From Devosia sp. YR412 (GTDB lineage: Bacteria > Pseudomonadota > Alphaproteobacteria > Rhizobiales > Devosiaceae), in contig NZ_FOFL01000003.1 in assembly GCF_900110945.1 (NCBI RefSeq), positions 248,001-312,000 of the forward strand: a stretch of 64,000 bases of DNA, given 5' to 3'. The notes beneath the pieces were generated by a model that was given only the letters and a program-made list of their open reading frames with translations, had not been told where the DNA came from and made no database searches. This document shows, piece after piece, positions 1 to 6,921 of the stretch (position 1 is its first letter; every line of letters starts with the position of its first letter). Both the position numbers and the translations under genes were made by a program.

Positions 1-305
1 AGGTGCTGCAGGTGCGTGGCGAATATGTGCAGGTCATCGACCTGGCGCAGCGCTTTGACATGCCATCCGAAACCGATCCGGAAAACCGCTTCGTGGTGCT
101 GTGCGAGGCCGAAGGCTCGGCCAAGGTGGCGCTGATCGTCGACGGGATCATTGGCCAGCAGCAGGTGGTGATCAAGTCGCTGGAAGAGAATTTCGAACGC
201 GTGGACGGCATTGCCGGCGGCACGATCCTGGGCGACGGCAATGTCGCGCTGATCGTGGACGTGCAGGGCCTCAAGACCACGATGGTTCACAAGAACGCGG
301 CCTGA
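1..305 (+). CDS. cheA: CheA histidine kinase, C-terminal end (partial)
   Basis: This is the last ~100 residues of the chemotaxis histidine kinase CheA; the 5' part lies outside the window. What is visible is the CheW-like P5 regulatory domain that docks CheA to CheW and receptors: the reading frame has VLCEAEGSAKVALIVDGIIG and QQQVVIKSLEENF, followed by GIAGGTILGDGNVALIVDV, all hallmark CheA C-terminal motifs. The stop is TGA at 303-305. The frame is open from the first base, so the codon at 3 is not a real start. cheW follows 80 bases downstream on the same strand, as in most che operons. The kinase would phosphorylate the CheY and CheB encoded downstream. Confidence 0.93.
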   Translation, partial: VLQVRGEYVQVIDLAQRFDMPSETDPENRFVVLCEAEGSAKVALIVDGIIGQQQVVIKSLEENFERVDGIAGGTILGDGNVALIVDVQGLKTTMVHKNAA

Positions 306-385
306 TCGCCGCACTAGTCAGAATGCGGCTCGCGGGCCGTTTGTAAAAGCGTAGCCGGCCAGAAGGACGGCAGAAAGGCACTAGA

Positions 386-874
386 ATGGAAGCGCTCGGT
401 TTGCGTGACGACATGGGCGACAAGTCGGCCATTGCCGCCCAGAATTCCCTGCAGTTGATCGCCTTCTCGATCGGCGAACAGACCTATGGCGTCGAGATCA
501 CCACGGTGCGCGAAATCCGCGCCTGGGATGGCGCGACCCCACTGCCCAATACCCGCGAATTCGTGCGCGGCGTGATCAACCTGCGCGGCACGATCGTGCC
601 GATCTTTGATCTGCGCGCCCGCTTTGGCGATGGCAAGACCTCGCCCACCAAAAACCACGTCGTGGTGGTGATGAGCGTCGGCGACAAGTGGGTCGGCATC
701 CTGGTCGATGCGGTCAGCGACATCCTGACCGTGTCCAAGGATGACATCCATGTGGTGCCGGAAGGCAATTCGGTCGATACCGAACTGCTCAATGGTATTG
801 TCACCCATGATGGCCGCATGGTCGGGCTGATCGACCTGCATGCCGTGGTGTCGGGCGCCAAGATGGATGCCTGA
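386..874 (+). CDS. cheW: Chemotaxis coupling protein CheW
   Basis: CheW is the SH3-like adaptor that couples receptors to CheA in the cytoplasmic array. The 162-residue product has the family core: IAFSIGEQTYGVEITTVREI, then FVRGVINLRGTIVPIFDLR, and a C-terminal GILVDAVSDILTVSKDDI with GIVTHDGRMVGLIDLH. Length fits the family. I chose the ATG at 386, preceded by AGAAAGG at 372-378; an internal ATG at 413 (MGDKSA) is an alternative and would remove a short leader. It is followed at once by a strong terminator, so it closes the first che transcript. Confidence 0.96.
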   Translation: MEALGLRDDMGDKSAIAAQNSLQLIAFSIGEQTYGVEITTVREIRAWDGATPLPNTREFVRGVINLRGTIVPIFDLRARFGDGKTSPTKNHVVVVMSVGDKWVGILVDAVSDILTVSKDDIHVVPEGNSVDTELLNGIVTHDGRMVGLIDLHAVVSGAKMDA

Positions 875-900
875 GGTATCTCCAACAGTTTGAATTGAGA

Positions 901-924
901 AGGGCGCCGCGAGGCGCCCTTTTT
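901..924 (+). terminator. Rho-independent terminator after cheW
   Basis: Perfect 8-bp stem AGGGCGCC / GGCGCCCT with a GCGA loop followed by TTTT. It separates the cheA-cheW transcript from the VOC gene. Confidence 0.9.
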
Positions 925-991
925 GTTTGGCGGGAACGGTTTGCAGCACAGTGGAATTGATCTGGCAGTTCCACGAATGGAGACCAGCACC

Positions 992-1396
992 ATGCTCGAC
1001 CACACCGGAATTGTCGTGACAGACCTCGCGAAGGCCCGGCGCTTTTACGATGCGATTGCCAAGGCGCTCGGCCTCGGCACCACGACCAACAGCGACGAGT
1101 CCTTCCTATTCGGAAAAAGCGCCGAGGAGCCGATACCCTATCTGTGGATCGGCACGCTGCGGCCGAGCTATTGGGTCGAGGGCTCACGCGCCGGGATCAA
1201 CCAGATGCACGTGGCTTTCGTGGCCGAGAGCAAGGCGATGGTGGATGAATTTCATCGCGCCGCGATTGCCGCGGGTGGTGTGGATCACGGCAAGCCCGGT
1301 CCACGCGAGGGGGCCGGCGATTACTATGGTGCCTTCGTGCTCGATCCGGATGGCAATAATATCGAGGCGTGTGTCCGGGGCGCAGCGGCACGCTAG
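992..1396 (+). CDS. VOC-fold (glyoxalase/bleomycin-resistance-like) protein
   Basis: A 134-residue protein of the vicinal-oxygen-chelate superfamily. It opens with MLDHTGIVVTDLAKARRFYD, the typical first beta-alpha unit with a metal-ligand His4, and ends with YYGAFVLDPDGNNIEAC, whose Glu is the usual last metal ligand. Substrate cannot be told from the sequence; lactoylglutathione lyase-type, dioxygenase and resistance proteins share this fold. Upstream in-frame codons exist from 923, but the ATG at 992 has GGAG at 979-982 and starts exactly at the domain. It sits inside the che region without an obvious chemotaxis role and has its own terminators on both sides. Confidence 0.82.
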   Translation: MLDHTGIVVTDLAKARRFYDAIAKALGLGTTTNSDESFLFGKSAEEPIPYLWIGTLRPSYWVEGSRAGINQMHVAFVAESKAMVDEFHRAAIAAGGVDHGKPGPREGAGDYYGAFVLDPDGNNIEACVRGAAAR

Positions 1397-1399
1397 GCC

Positions 1400-1425
1400 A
1401 AAAGAAAAGGCGCCTTACGGCGCCC
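1400..1425 (-). terminator. Terminator between the convergent VOC and CheT-like genes
   Basis: GGCGCC-TTAC-GGCGCC hairpin with AAAAGAAAA on its left side, which reads as a T-rich tract on the minus strand. It best serves the reverse-strand gene ending at 1451 and may also stop the VOC transcript. Confidence 0.7.
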
Positions 1426-1450
1426 TCTGTTCCAGCTTTGGCTGCTCGAC

Positions 1451-1804
1451 CTAAAACAGGTCGACGTCGCCGTGGCTCTGGTGGGCGGCGATGCCCGAGA
1501 GCGAGGGGACGCGCAATTCGTCCAGCGTCAGGCTGCACCAGATTTCGTCATAGACGCTGTCTGGTGCCGAATGGGGCAGCAGGGCGAACTGGCGGACGGC
1601 CAATGCCATATTGTGGCAGCGCTGCTCGATACGATCCTGGCCCTGCAGGGCGGTAATGATCATCTGCGTGGCTTCGCGCACGCTCGGGTCCTTGCTGATC
1701 GACTTATCGGCCAGGAGTTGCAGCGCCTCGGTGATGCCTTCCAGCATCGAGGACGTCTGGCGCGCCGTCTCATCGAGTTCTCTCGCGAGTTTCTGCAGTG
1801 ACAT
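1451..1804 (-). CDS. Candidate CheT/CheZ-like CheY-P phosphatase
   Basis: A 117-residue, largely helical soluble protein on the strand opposite the che genes, between cheW and cheD. It has no membrane segment. Residues 52-66 read ALQGQDRIEQRCHNM: D57-R-I-E-Q61 fits the DxxxQ catalytic motif of the CheZ phosphatase family (QDLTGQ in CheZ). A small DxxxQ protein, CheT, is known in the che operon of Sinorhizobium meliloti. The C-terminus GDVDLF resembles both the acidic/hydrophobic CheY-binding tail of CheZ (ending LGF) and the tail of CheD next door (DDIELF). Assignment rests on motif, size and location, not on a measured alignment. A general helical chemotaxis adaptor remains possible. It is divergent from cheD and has its own terminator. 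Confidence 0.6.
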   Translation of the reverse strand: MSLQKLARELDETARQTSSMLEGITEALQLLADKSISKDPSVREATQMIITALQGQDRIEQRCHNMALAVRQFALLPHSAPDSVYDEIWCSLTLDELRVPSLSGIAAHQSHGDVDLF

Positions 1805-1902
1805 TGAGTGTGAAATCCTAGCCCCGATCCAGATATCCTATAGTAGTATTTCTAAAGCTCTCCTTGCCGTTTCCGGGGGCTTTGCAGTCCTCGCGCAGCG
1901 TG

Positions 1903-1919
1903 GTTAGCAATTGGCTAAC
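1903..1919. repeat. Palindrome in the cheD / CheT-like divergent intergenic region
   Basis: Perfect inverted repeat GTTAGC-AATTG-GCTAAC in the 166-base region between the divergent CheT-like gene and cheD. The position suits an operator controlling one or both genes. It also overlaps an in-frame TTG at 1911, which argues against that codon as the cheD start. Confidence 0.5.
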
Positions 1920-1970
1920 GAGTTTTCGGCTACCATCGCGATGACTACGCTTTGGGGTTGTACATACCAA

Positions 1971-2561
1971 ATGGCACTGCCGAATTCCTTACCCCCCGAG
2001 TTCGATCGCGGGGTGGTCACGACCGTCCACCAAGGCGACTGCCATGTTTCGAACGAAACCGACCTGACCTATTCGACGGTCTTGGGCTCCTGCATCTCGG
2101 CCTGCGTGCGCGATCGGGTCGCCAATGTCGGCGGCATGAACCACTTCCTGCTCGCCGAACAGTCGGGATCGGCCAAGGATCGCTACGGCGCTTCGGCCCG
2201 CTATGGCGCCTTCGCCATGGAGCAGTTGATCAACAAGGTGCTCACCAAGGGCACCGGCAAGAAGGCCAATCTCGAAATAAAAGTGTTTGGTGGCGGCAAG
2301 ATAAACTCGGCGCTGGATGATGTGGGCCGCAAGAATATCGAATTCGTGCGGCAGTTCCTCGCCGATGAAGGCTATGCGCTGACCGGCGAAGACCTCGGTG
2401 GCAATTATGCCCGCCGCGTGCTGTTCAAGCCGCATTCCGGCCGGGTGTTCGTCAAGCGTCTCGACAGTGATGTTGGTACCAATGTGGCCCGCGAGGAAGC
2501 GGCCTTTGCCAAGCGGCGTGTTGTGGTTGCGGCACCGGTGGATGACATCGAACTATTCTGA
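1971..2561 (+). CDS. cheD: Chemoreceptor glutamine deamidase CheD
   Basis: CheD deamidates specific receptor glutamines to glutamates. The catalytic Cys lies in STVLGSCISACV (C41) and the catalytic His in VGGMNHFLL (H58), both conserved. The middle has AMEQLINKVLTKG and LEIKVFGGGKI, family blocks. I start at the ATG at 1971 (196 residues); in-frame ATG 1941 and TTG 1911 exist, but the latter lies within a palindrome and none has a clear ribosome site. The C-terminus is unusual: APVDDIELF, a short acidic tail ending in Phe, similar to that of the neighbouring CheT-like protein. The seven receptors downstream are its plausible substrates. Confidence 0.94.
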   Translation: MALPNSLPPEFDRGVVTTVHQGDCHVSNETDLTYSTVLGSCISACVRDRVANVGGMNHFLLAEQSGSAKDRYGASARYGAFAMEQLINKVLTKGTGKKANLEIKVFGGGKINSALDDVGRKNIEFVRQFLADEGYALTGEDLGGNYARRVLFKPHSGRVFVKRLDSDVGTNVAREEAAFAKRRVVVAAPVDDIELF

Positions 2562-2650
2562 ACTTGCCGTGCCAAACAGGGACGGAAATTCATGTTCTGG
2601 CAAGCGGGCTTAGCAAAGTCTTACGCATTGGCAATAGTTTATAGGTTTGG

Positions 2651-2658
2651 TTAACCAT
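2651..2658 (+). promoter_or_regulatory. TTAACCAT half-site (CtrA-type) before the PAS/MCP gene
   Basis: TTAACCAT, the half-site form known for the alphaproteobacterial regulator CtrA, lies 62 bases before the start of the next gene. A single 8-mer is weak evidence alone; similar sites recur before other signalling genes in the window. Confidence 0.35.
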
Positions 2659-2719
2659 TACCGGGCTAGGGTCCGGTCATGTTGCAACCGTCCTTGCTGA
2701 TTTGCGGATCAGGCGCGTC

Positions 2720-4237
2720 ATGTCCAGCCTGCGTCTAGCGCTGATCGCGGCCATACCGTGGCTCGGCGCCGTGGCGCTGGCGGCTGGACTATTGCCGGCG
2801 CTCGGCTCGGGCGTGGTCTGGCTGCTGAGCGTTGCTGCGCTGATGCTGGTGGCGCTGTCGATCATGCTCACTCTCGCCATTCGCCGCAGCCGGCAGGACA
2901 GCCATACGCTGACCATGCTGGCTTTGGCGGCCGGCCTAACAGCGCGAGCCGACGAAGTTCTGACCATCGATGGCATTATCCTGCGGCTGAGCAAGCGGCT
3001 GGAAAAGGCGCATTTGTTCAAGAGCACTATTGCAGGCCTGCAGCAACCGGCGCTGGTGGCCGACAATACGGGTGTCATCATCGCCGTCAGCCATGGCGCG
3101 ACGGCGTTGGCCAAGGGGGCCGTGGAAGGCGCGACGCTCGATGCGCTGTTTGGCGCCGGTTATCTCGACAGCGGTGGCGGAGCGCCCGAGGAAAGCATGG
3201 TCACGCTGGGCGGCGGGCGCTTTGTCGTCAAGCGCCAGACCGTCGCCATGGGCTGGTATCTTTTCGAGCTGATGCCGGCGGGTCTTTACATTGAAGACGA
3301 CGATCTCGATGCCTTTGTCGGTGCACTGGCCGGCGGGCAGACCGGGTTCCGTTTCGCCAAGGCTTTGGCCACGTCGCATCCGGCGCTGGTGGCGCTCAAC
3401 AAGGGCATGGCCACGATCGATCATGGGCTGCGCCAATTGGAGGACGTCGCGGCCGGCGGCGACCTGCCCGATGCGCTGGATGGTCCGTTGGGCGCTTTGG
3501 CCGTGCGGCTCGATGATTTTACCCGCGCCGTGGCCGAGCAGCTCGATGAAGAGCGCGGGTTGCGTGAGGGTCTTGAGCAGCGCCTGGCTTTGGTCGGCAC
3601 GCTGCTCGATGATTTCGAAGTGCGCGCGGCGCAGTATAGTGCGCAGAGCGAGGCCAATCGCGGCGATGTGGGGATGACCGGCAAGGCGCTGGCCGATGGC
3701 ACCGGCCGCTTGCAGCAGGCGCGAGTAATCGGGCGAGCGGCGCAGGACGTGGCCGGCGAACTGGATCTAGCGGCACGGCGCACCCAGGCGCTGGTTGGCG
3801 ATATCGACCAGATGACCCAGGACGTCGACAAGATGGTGCAGGCCATCGAGGATGTTTCCTTCCGCACCAATCTTCTGGCGCTCAACGCGGCAGTCGAGGC
3901 GGCACGGGCCGGTGAAAAGGGTGCGGGCTTTGCCGTGGTGGCCGATGAAGTGCGGCAGCTGGCGCAGATTACCAATCGTTCCGCCAAGGATATCCGCTCC
4001 GTGGTCAAGCGCGGCCGCGCACAATCGGAGACCGGAATAATGGAAGCCGAGAGTTTGCAAAAAATGATCGCAGGCCTCGACAGTCATTTACGCAATCTAA
4101 GCAATGAAACCGATACAATTGCTTTGACACTGGACGAAGGTGAAGCGGCGCTGCGGCGTCTCACCGGGCGAATGGCGTCGTTCGGCGAAGGTGTGGAGCG
4201 TATTCCGGCTCCCCTCCCCAAGCGAGCGAGGGCCTGA
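2720..4237 (+). CDS. Membrane-anchored PAS/MCP-signalling-domain protein in the che operon
   Basis: A 505-residue chemoreceptor-like protein encoded between cheD and cheR. Two hydrophobic segments (about residues 4-25 and 31-53) form a short hairpin without a periplasmic domain. A PAS-like segment follows (about 100-185, [20 protein letters not shown]). The receptor tip is clear: [20 protein letters not shown] then [16 protein letters not shown]. The helical arms are short compared with the array receptors downstream, there is no HAMP repeat and no DWxEF tail. It therefore looks like a cytoplasmic or redox/energy sensor, comparable in position to the internal receptor of rhizobial che operons. 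Start at ATG 2720 with AGG at 2711-2713; TTG 2702 is possible. Confidence 0.82.
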   Translation: MSSLRLALIAAIPWLGAVALAAGLLPALGSGVVWLLSVAALMLVALSIMLTLAIRRSRQDSHTLTMLALAAGLTARADEVLTIDGIILRLSKRLEKAHLFKSTIAGLQQPALVADNTGVIIAVSHGATALAKGAVEGATLDALFGAGYLDSGGGAPEESMVTLGGGRFVVKRQTVAMGWYLFELMPAGLYIEDDDLDAFVGALAGGQTGFRFAKALATSHPALVALNKGMATIDHGLRQLEDVAAGGDLPDALDGPLGALAVRLDDFTRAVAEQLDEERGLREGLEQRLALVGTLLDDFEVRAAQYSAQSEANRGDVGMTGKALADGTGRLQQARVIGRAAQDVAGELDLAARRTQALVGDIDQMTQDVDKMVQAIEDVSFRTNLLALNAAVEAARAGEKGAGFAVVADEVRQLAQITNRSAKDIRSVVKRGRAQSETGIMEAESLQKMIAGLDSHLRNLSNETDTIALTLDEGEAALRRLTGRMASFGEGVERIPAPLPKRARA

Positions 4238-4276
4238 CCCCAGCTTCGGACCGGTTGGCGAATTGGGGTGCACCGC

Positions 4277-5125
4277 ATGGAACAGGGAGAAATCTCCCTT
4301 AGCGACCGCGAGTTTTCGCGGATCAAGAGCCGGGTCTATCAGGTAGCCGGTATCTCGCTGAGCGATGCAAAACGAACCCTGGTGATTTCGCGTCTCAGCA
4401 AGATCGTGCGGGCGCTGGGACTGCCGGGCTTTGACGCCTATATCGATTATCTCGAGCGCGGCGGCAGTGCCAGCGACGGGCAGGACTTCGTCAATGCGCT
4501 GACCACCAACCTGACGCGCTTCTATCGCGAAGACCACCACTTCGATCACCTGCGCAGTTACATCGGCACGCTGATCAGCGAAAAGCCGCGCGGCACACGG
4601 CTGCGCATCTGGTCGGCCGGCTGCTCGACAGGGCAGGAGCCCTATACGATCGGCATGGATCTGCTGGCTGCCTTTCCCGAGCTGAAACGCTGGGATTTCA
4701 AGATCCTTGCCACCGATATCGATACCGCCGTCATCGCCAAGGCGGCGGCCGGGGTCTATCCGGAGAACGAGCTCAACGGGCTCAGCGCCGAACGCGCCCG
4801 CCTGCTCGACAAGGGTGGCGACGGCACCATCCGCATTCCCGCCGCTGTCCGTGAACTCGTCTCGTTCAAGCCGCTCAATCTGATCGGGCCAGCCTGGCCG
4901 ATGAAGGGGCCGTTCGACGCCGTGTTCTGCCGCAATGTGGCGATCTATTTCGACAAGCCAACGCAGGGCGAAGTGTTTGGCCGGCTTGGCAAGCTGCTGG
5001 CGCCAGAGGCCTTCCTCTATATCGGGCATTCGGAAAACCTCGGCTCGGGCGGCGACGGCTTCCGGCTGGTCGGCAAGACGATTTATCAATCCAAGCAGAA
5101 ACTCAACAAACGAGAAGCAGCATGA
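4277..5125 (+). CDS. cheR: Chemotaxis protein methyltransferase CheR
   Basis: CheR methylates receptor glutamates with S-adenosylmethionine. The 282-residue product has the N-terminal helical domain (about 1-80, with NLTRFYREDHHFDHL), the SAM-binding motif RIWSAGCSTGQEPYTIGM, the ATDIDT loop, and FDAVFCRNVAIYFD ending in GHSENL. The start is the ATG at 4277 after GGGGTG; a GTG at 4268 in the same frame adds only three residues. Its last four bases overlap the cheB start (ATGA), so the opposing adaptation enzymes are translationally coupled. Five downstream receptors carry a C-terminal tether of the kind CheR binds. Confidence 0.97.
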   Translation: MEQGEISLSDREFSRIKSRVYQVAGISLSDAKRTLVISRLSKIVRALGLPGFDAYIDYLERGGSASDGQDFVNALTTNLTRFYREDHHFDHLRSYIGTLISEKPRGTRLRIWSAGCSTGQEPYTIGMDLLAAFPELKRWDFKILATDIDTAVIAKAAAGVYPENELNGLSAERARLLDKGGDGTIRIPAAVRELVSFKPLNLIGPAWPMKGPFDAVFCRNVAIYFDKPTQGEVFGRLGKLLAPEAFLYIGHSENLGSGGDGFRLVGKTIYQSKQKLNKREAA

Positions 5126-6171
5126 GCATCAAGGTCCTGGTCGTCGACGATTCGGCGCTGATCCGCGAAGTGCTGACGCGCATGCTGTCCCGCGATGGCG
5201 ATATCCATGTGGTCGGCACGGCAACCGACCCGATCGATGCGCGCGAAAAGATCAAGGCGCTCAACCCCGATGTGGTGACGCTTGATATTGAAATGCCCAA
5301 CATGAACGGGCTGCAATTTCTCGACAAGCTGATGCGCCTGCGGCCGACGCCTGTGGTGATGGTCTCGACCCTGACCAAGAAGGGGGCCAGCGAAACCTTG
5401 CTGGCACTCGAACTGGGTGCGGTGGATTTCGTCGCCAAGCCGAGCGCGGAATTCGAAGGCGGGCTCGATGCCTTTGGCGCCAACCTGCGTGACAAGATCC
5501 GGGCGGCTGCCAAGTCGGATGTGCGTGGCCGTTCGGCCGGTCGTGCCGATGCGCCCAAGGTCGCGGTGCGCACGGCGGCGGCGCCGAGCGGTGCGCTGAT
5601 CGCGATCGGTGCTTCGACCGGTGGCGTCGAAGCGATCCGTGCGGTGCTCAGCCAGATGCCGGTGGATTGCCCGCCGATCGTCATCGCCCAGCATATGCCG
5701 CCGGGCTTCACCAACCGCTTTGCCGCGCGTCTCGACGAAATTTGCGAACTGACTGTAGTGGAAGCGGAAGACCGCATGGTGCTGCAGCCGGGCCATGCTT
5801 ATGTGGCCAAGGGTGACTATCACCTGCGGGTCGAGCGTTCGTCGGGCCAGCTCAAGACGCGGTTGACCCATGACGAGCTGGAAAGCGGTCATCGCCCCAG
5901 CGTCGACGTGCTGTTTGAATCTGTGGCCAAGGTGGTCGGGCCAATGGCGGTCGGGGCGATCCTCACCGGCATGGGCCGCGATGGCGCACGTGGTCTCAAG
6001 CTGATGCGGGATGCCGGTGCCTATACCGTCGGCCAGAGCCAGGCCTCGGCGCTGGTCTATGGCATGCCGCGCGTGGCCTTCGAAGAGGGTGCCGTGGTCG
6101 AGCAGGCGCCGATCGAGGCGATCGCCGGCCGGCTCGCCAATGCGCTGGTCCGCATCAAGTCCGCCGCCTAA
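5122..6171 (+). CDS. cheB: Receptor methylesterase/deamidase CheB
   Basis: CheB removes methyl groups from receptors after phosphorylation by CheA. Residues 1-120 are a response-regulator receiver: VLVVDDSALIR with phosphoacceptor D55 in VTLDIEMPNMNG, and K in AVDFVAKPS. After a ~30-residue Ala/Arg-rich linker the methylesterase domain has the complete triad: S165 in IGASTGGVEAIR, H191 in IAQHMPPGFT and D287 in TGMGRDGARG. Length (349) is normal. It overlaps cheR by four bases. With CheD present, receptor deamidation may be shared between the two enzymes. Confidence 0.97.
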   Translation: MSIKVLVVDDSALIREVLTRMLSRDGDIHVVGTATDPIDAREKIKALNPDVVTLDIEMPNMNGLQFLDKLMRLRPTPVVMVSTLTKKGASETLLALELGAVDFVAKPSAEFEGGLDAFGANLRDKIRAAAKSDVRGRSAGRADAPKVAVRTAAAPSGALIAIGASTGGVEAIRAVLSQMPVDCPPIVIAQHMPPGFTNRFAARLDEICELTVVEAEDRMVLQPGHAYVAKGDYHLRVERSSGQLKTRLTHDELESGHRPSVDVLFESVAKVVGPMAVGAILTGMGRDGARGLKLMRDAGAYTVGQSQASALVYGMPRVAFEEGAVVEQAPIEAIAGRLANALVRIKSAA

Positions 6172-6297
6172 GTACAATCCCTAATCAGTCCCGGACAATC
6201 TGGGGCTGTCGATTGATAGATTTGTAACGCTTACTGCCTAGTGTTCCAGCGAAGTCCGAGGTCAGAAGACCCCGAGCGCCAAGAAGGTGAATACGAC

Positions 6298-6687
6298 ATG
6301 CCAAAAGCCAGCGCTGTCAGCGTTCTCATCGTTGATGACCAGCAGTCCATGCGGGGTATCTGCAAGTACATCCTGACCCAGCTCGGATTCAAGGACATCA
6401 TCGAGGCCAAGAGCGGCCGCGATGCCTTGGGCAAGCTGGAAAAGGCCAATGTCGATCTGATCATTTCCGACTGGAACATGGAAGATATCGACGGGCTGAC
6501 CCTGCTCAAGGTAATCCGCAAGCACCCCCGCACCCAGGCCATGCCCTTCATCATGGCGACCGGCCGTTCCGACAAGGAACAGGTGAAGGAAGCCATCTCG
6601 TTTGGCGTCAACAATTACATCATCAAGCCCTTCGATGCTTCGACCATGAAGAAGCGCATCGAGGCGGTGATCGGTGCGCTGAGCTAA
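6298..6687 (+). CDS. cheY: Chemotaxis response regulator CheY
   Basis: A 129-residue single-domain receiver that carries the signal to the flagellar motor or acts as phosphate sink. All key residues are present: D13-D14 in VLIVDDQQSM, phosphoacceptor D58 in IISDWNME, T88 in IMATGRSD, and K110 in NYIIKPF. The start ATG at 6298 is set by AAGAAGG at 6281-6287; the reading frame is open upstream but lacks conserved sequence. It is separated from cheB by 126 bases and followed by its own terminator, so it may have its own promoter. Confidence 0.95.
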   Translation: MPKASAVSVLIVDDQQSMRGICKYILTQLGFKDIIEAKSGRDALGKLEKANVDLIISDWNMEDIDGLTLLKVIRKHPRTQAMPFIMATGRSDKEQVKEAISFGVNNYIIKPFDASTMKKRIEAVIGALS

Positions 6688-6713
6688 GCGCCTCTCACAC
6701 CATGAAGTTTTGC

Positions 6714-6740
6714 AAAGGGTCACCCTCGGGTGGCCCTTTT
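6714..6740 (+). terminator. Rho-independent terminator after cheY
   Basis: GGGTCACCC-TC-GGGTGGCCC stem with one G-T pair, flanked by AAA and TTTT. It marks the end of the che enzyme operon before the receptor array. Confidence 0.88.
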
Positions 6741-6769
6741 GCTTTGTGCTGCTGAAAAATAAGGCAGCC

Positions 6770-6784
6770 GTAACCTGTGGTTAA
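6770..6784 (+). promoter_or_regulatory. CtrA-like box upstream of receptor 1
   Basis: GTAA-CCTGTGG-TTAA: two TTAA-type half-sites separated by seven bases, one mismatch from TTAA-N7-TTAA. The spacer nearly equals that of the perfect site at 63531. It lies 138 bases upstream of receptor 1. Confidence 0.4.
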
Positions 6785-6921
6785 GCCAAAATCTGTATCG
6801 TTTGCATTTATCGGTCAGGCATATTGCTTGGGAGGGCGATCGCTGCGGGGCTGCGTCAGAGGCGCAGTATCGATGCCTTCGGGAGAGGCATGCAGCGGTC
6901 CGGGACGGGTTGGAGGACCCA

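Noticed and set aside
1911..1970. TTG 1911 as the cheD start
   Set aside because: The codon lies inside a palindrome in the divergent control region and the added residues are not CheD-like.
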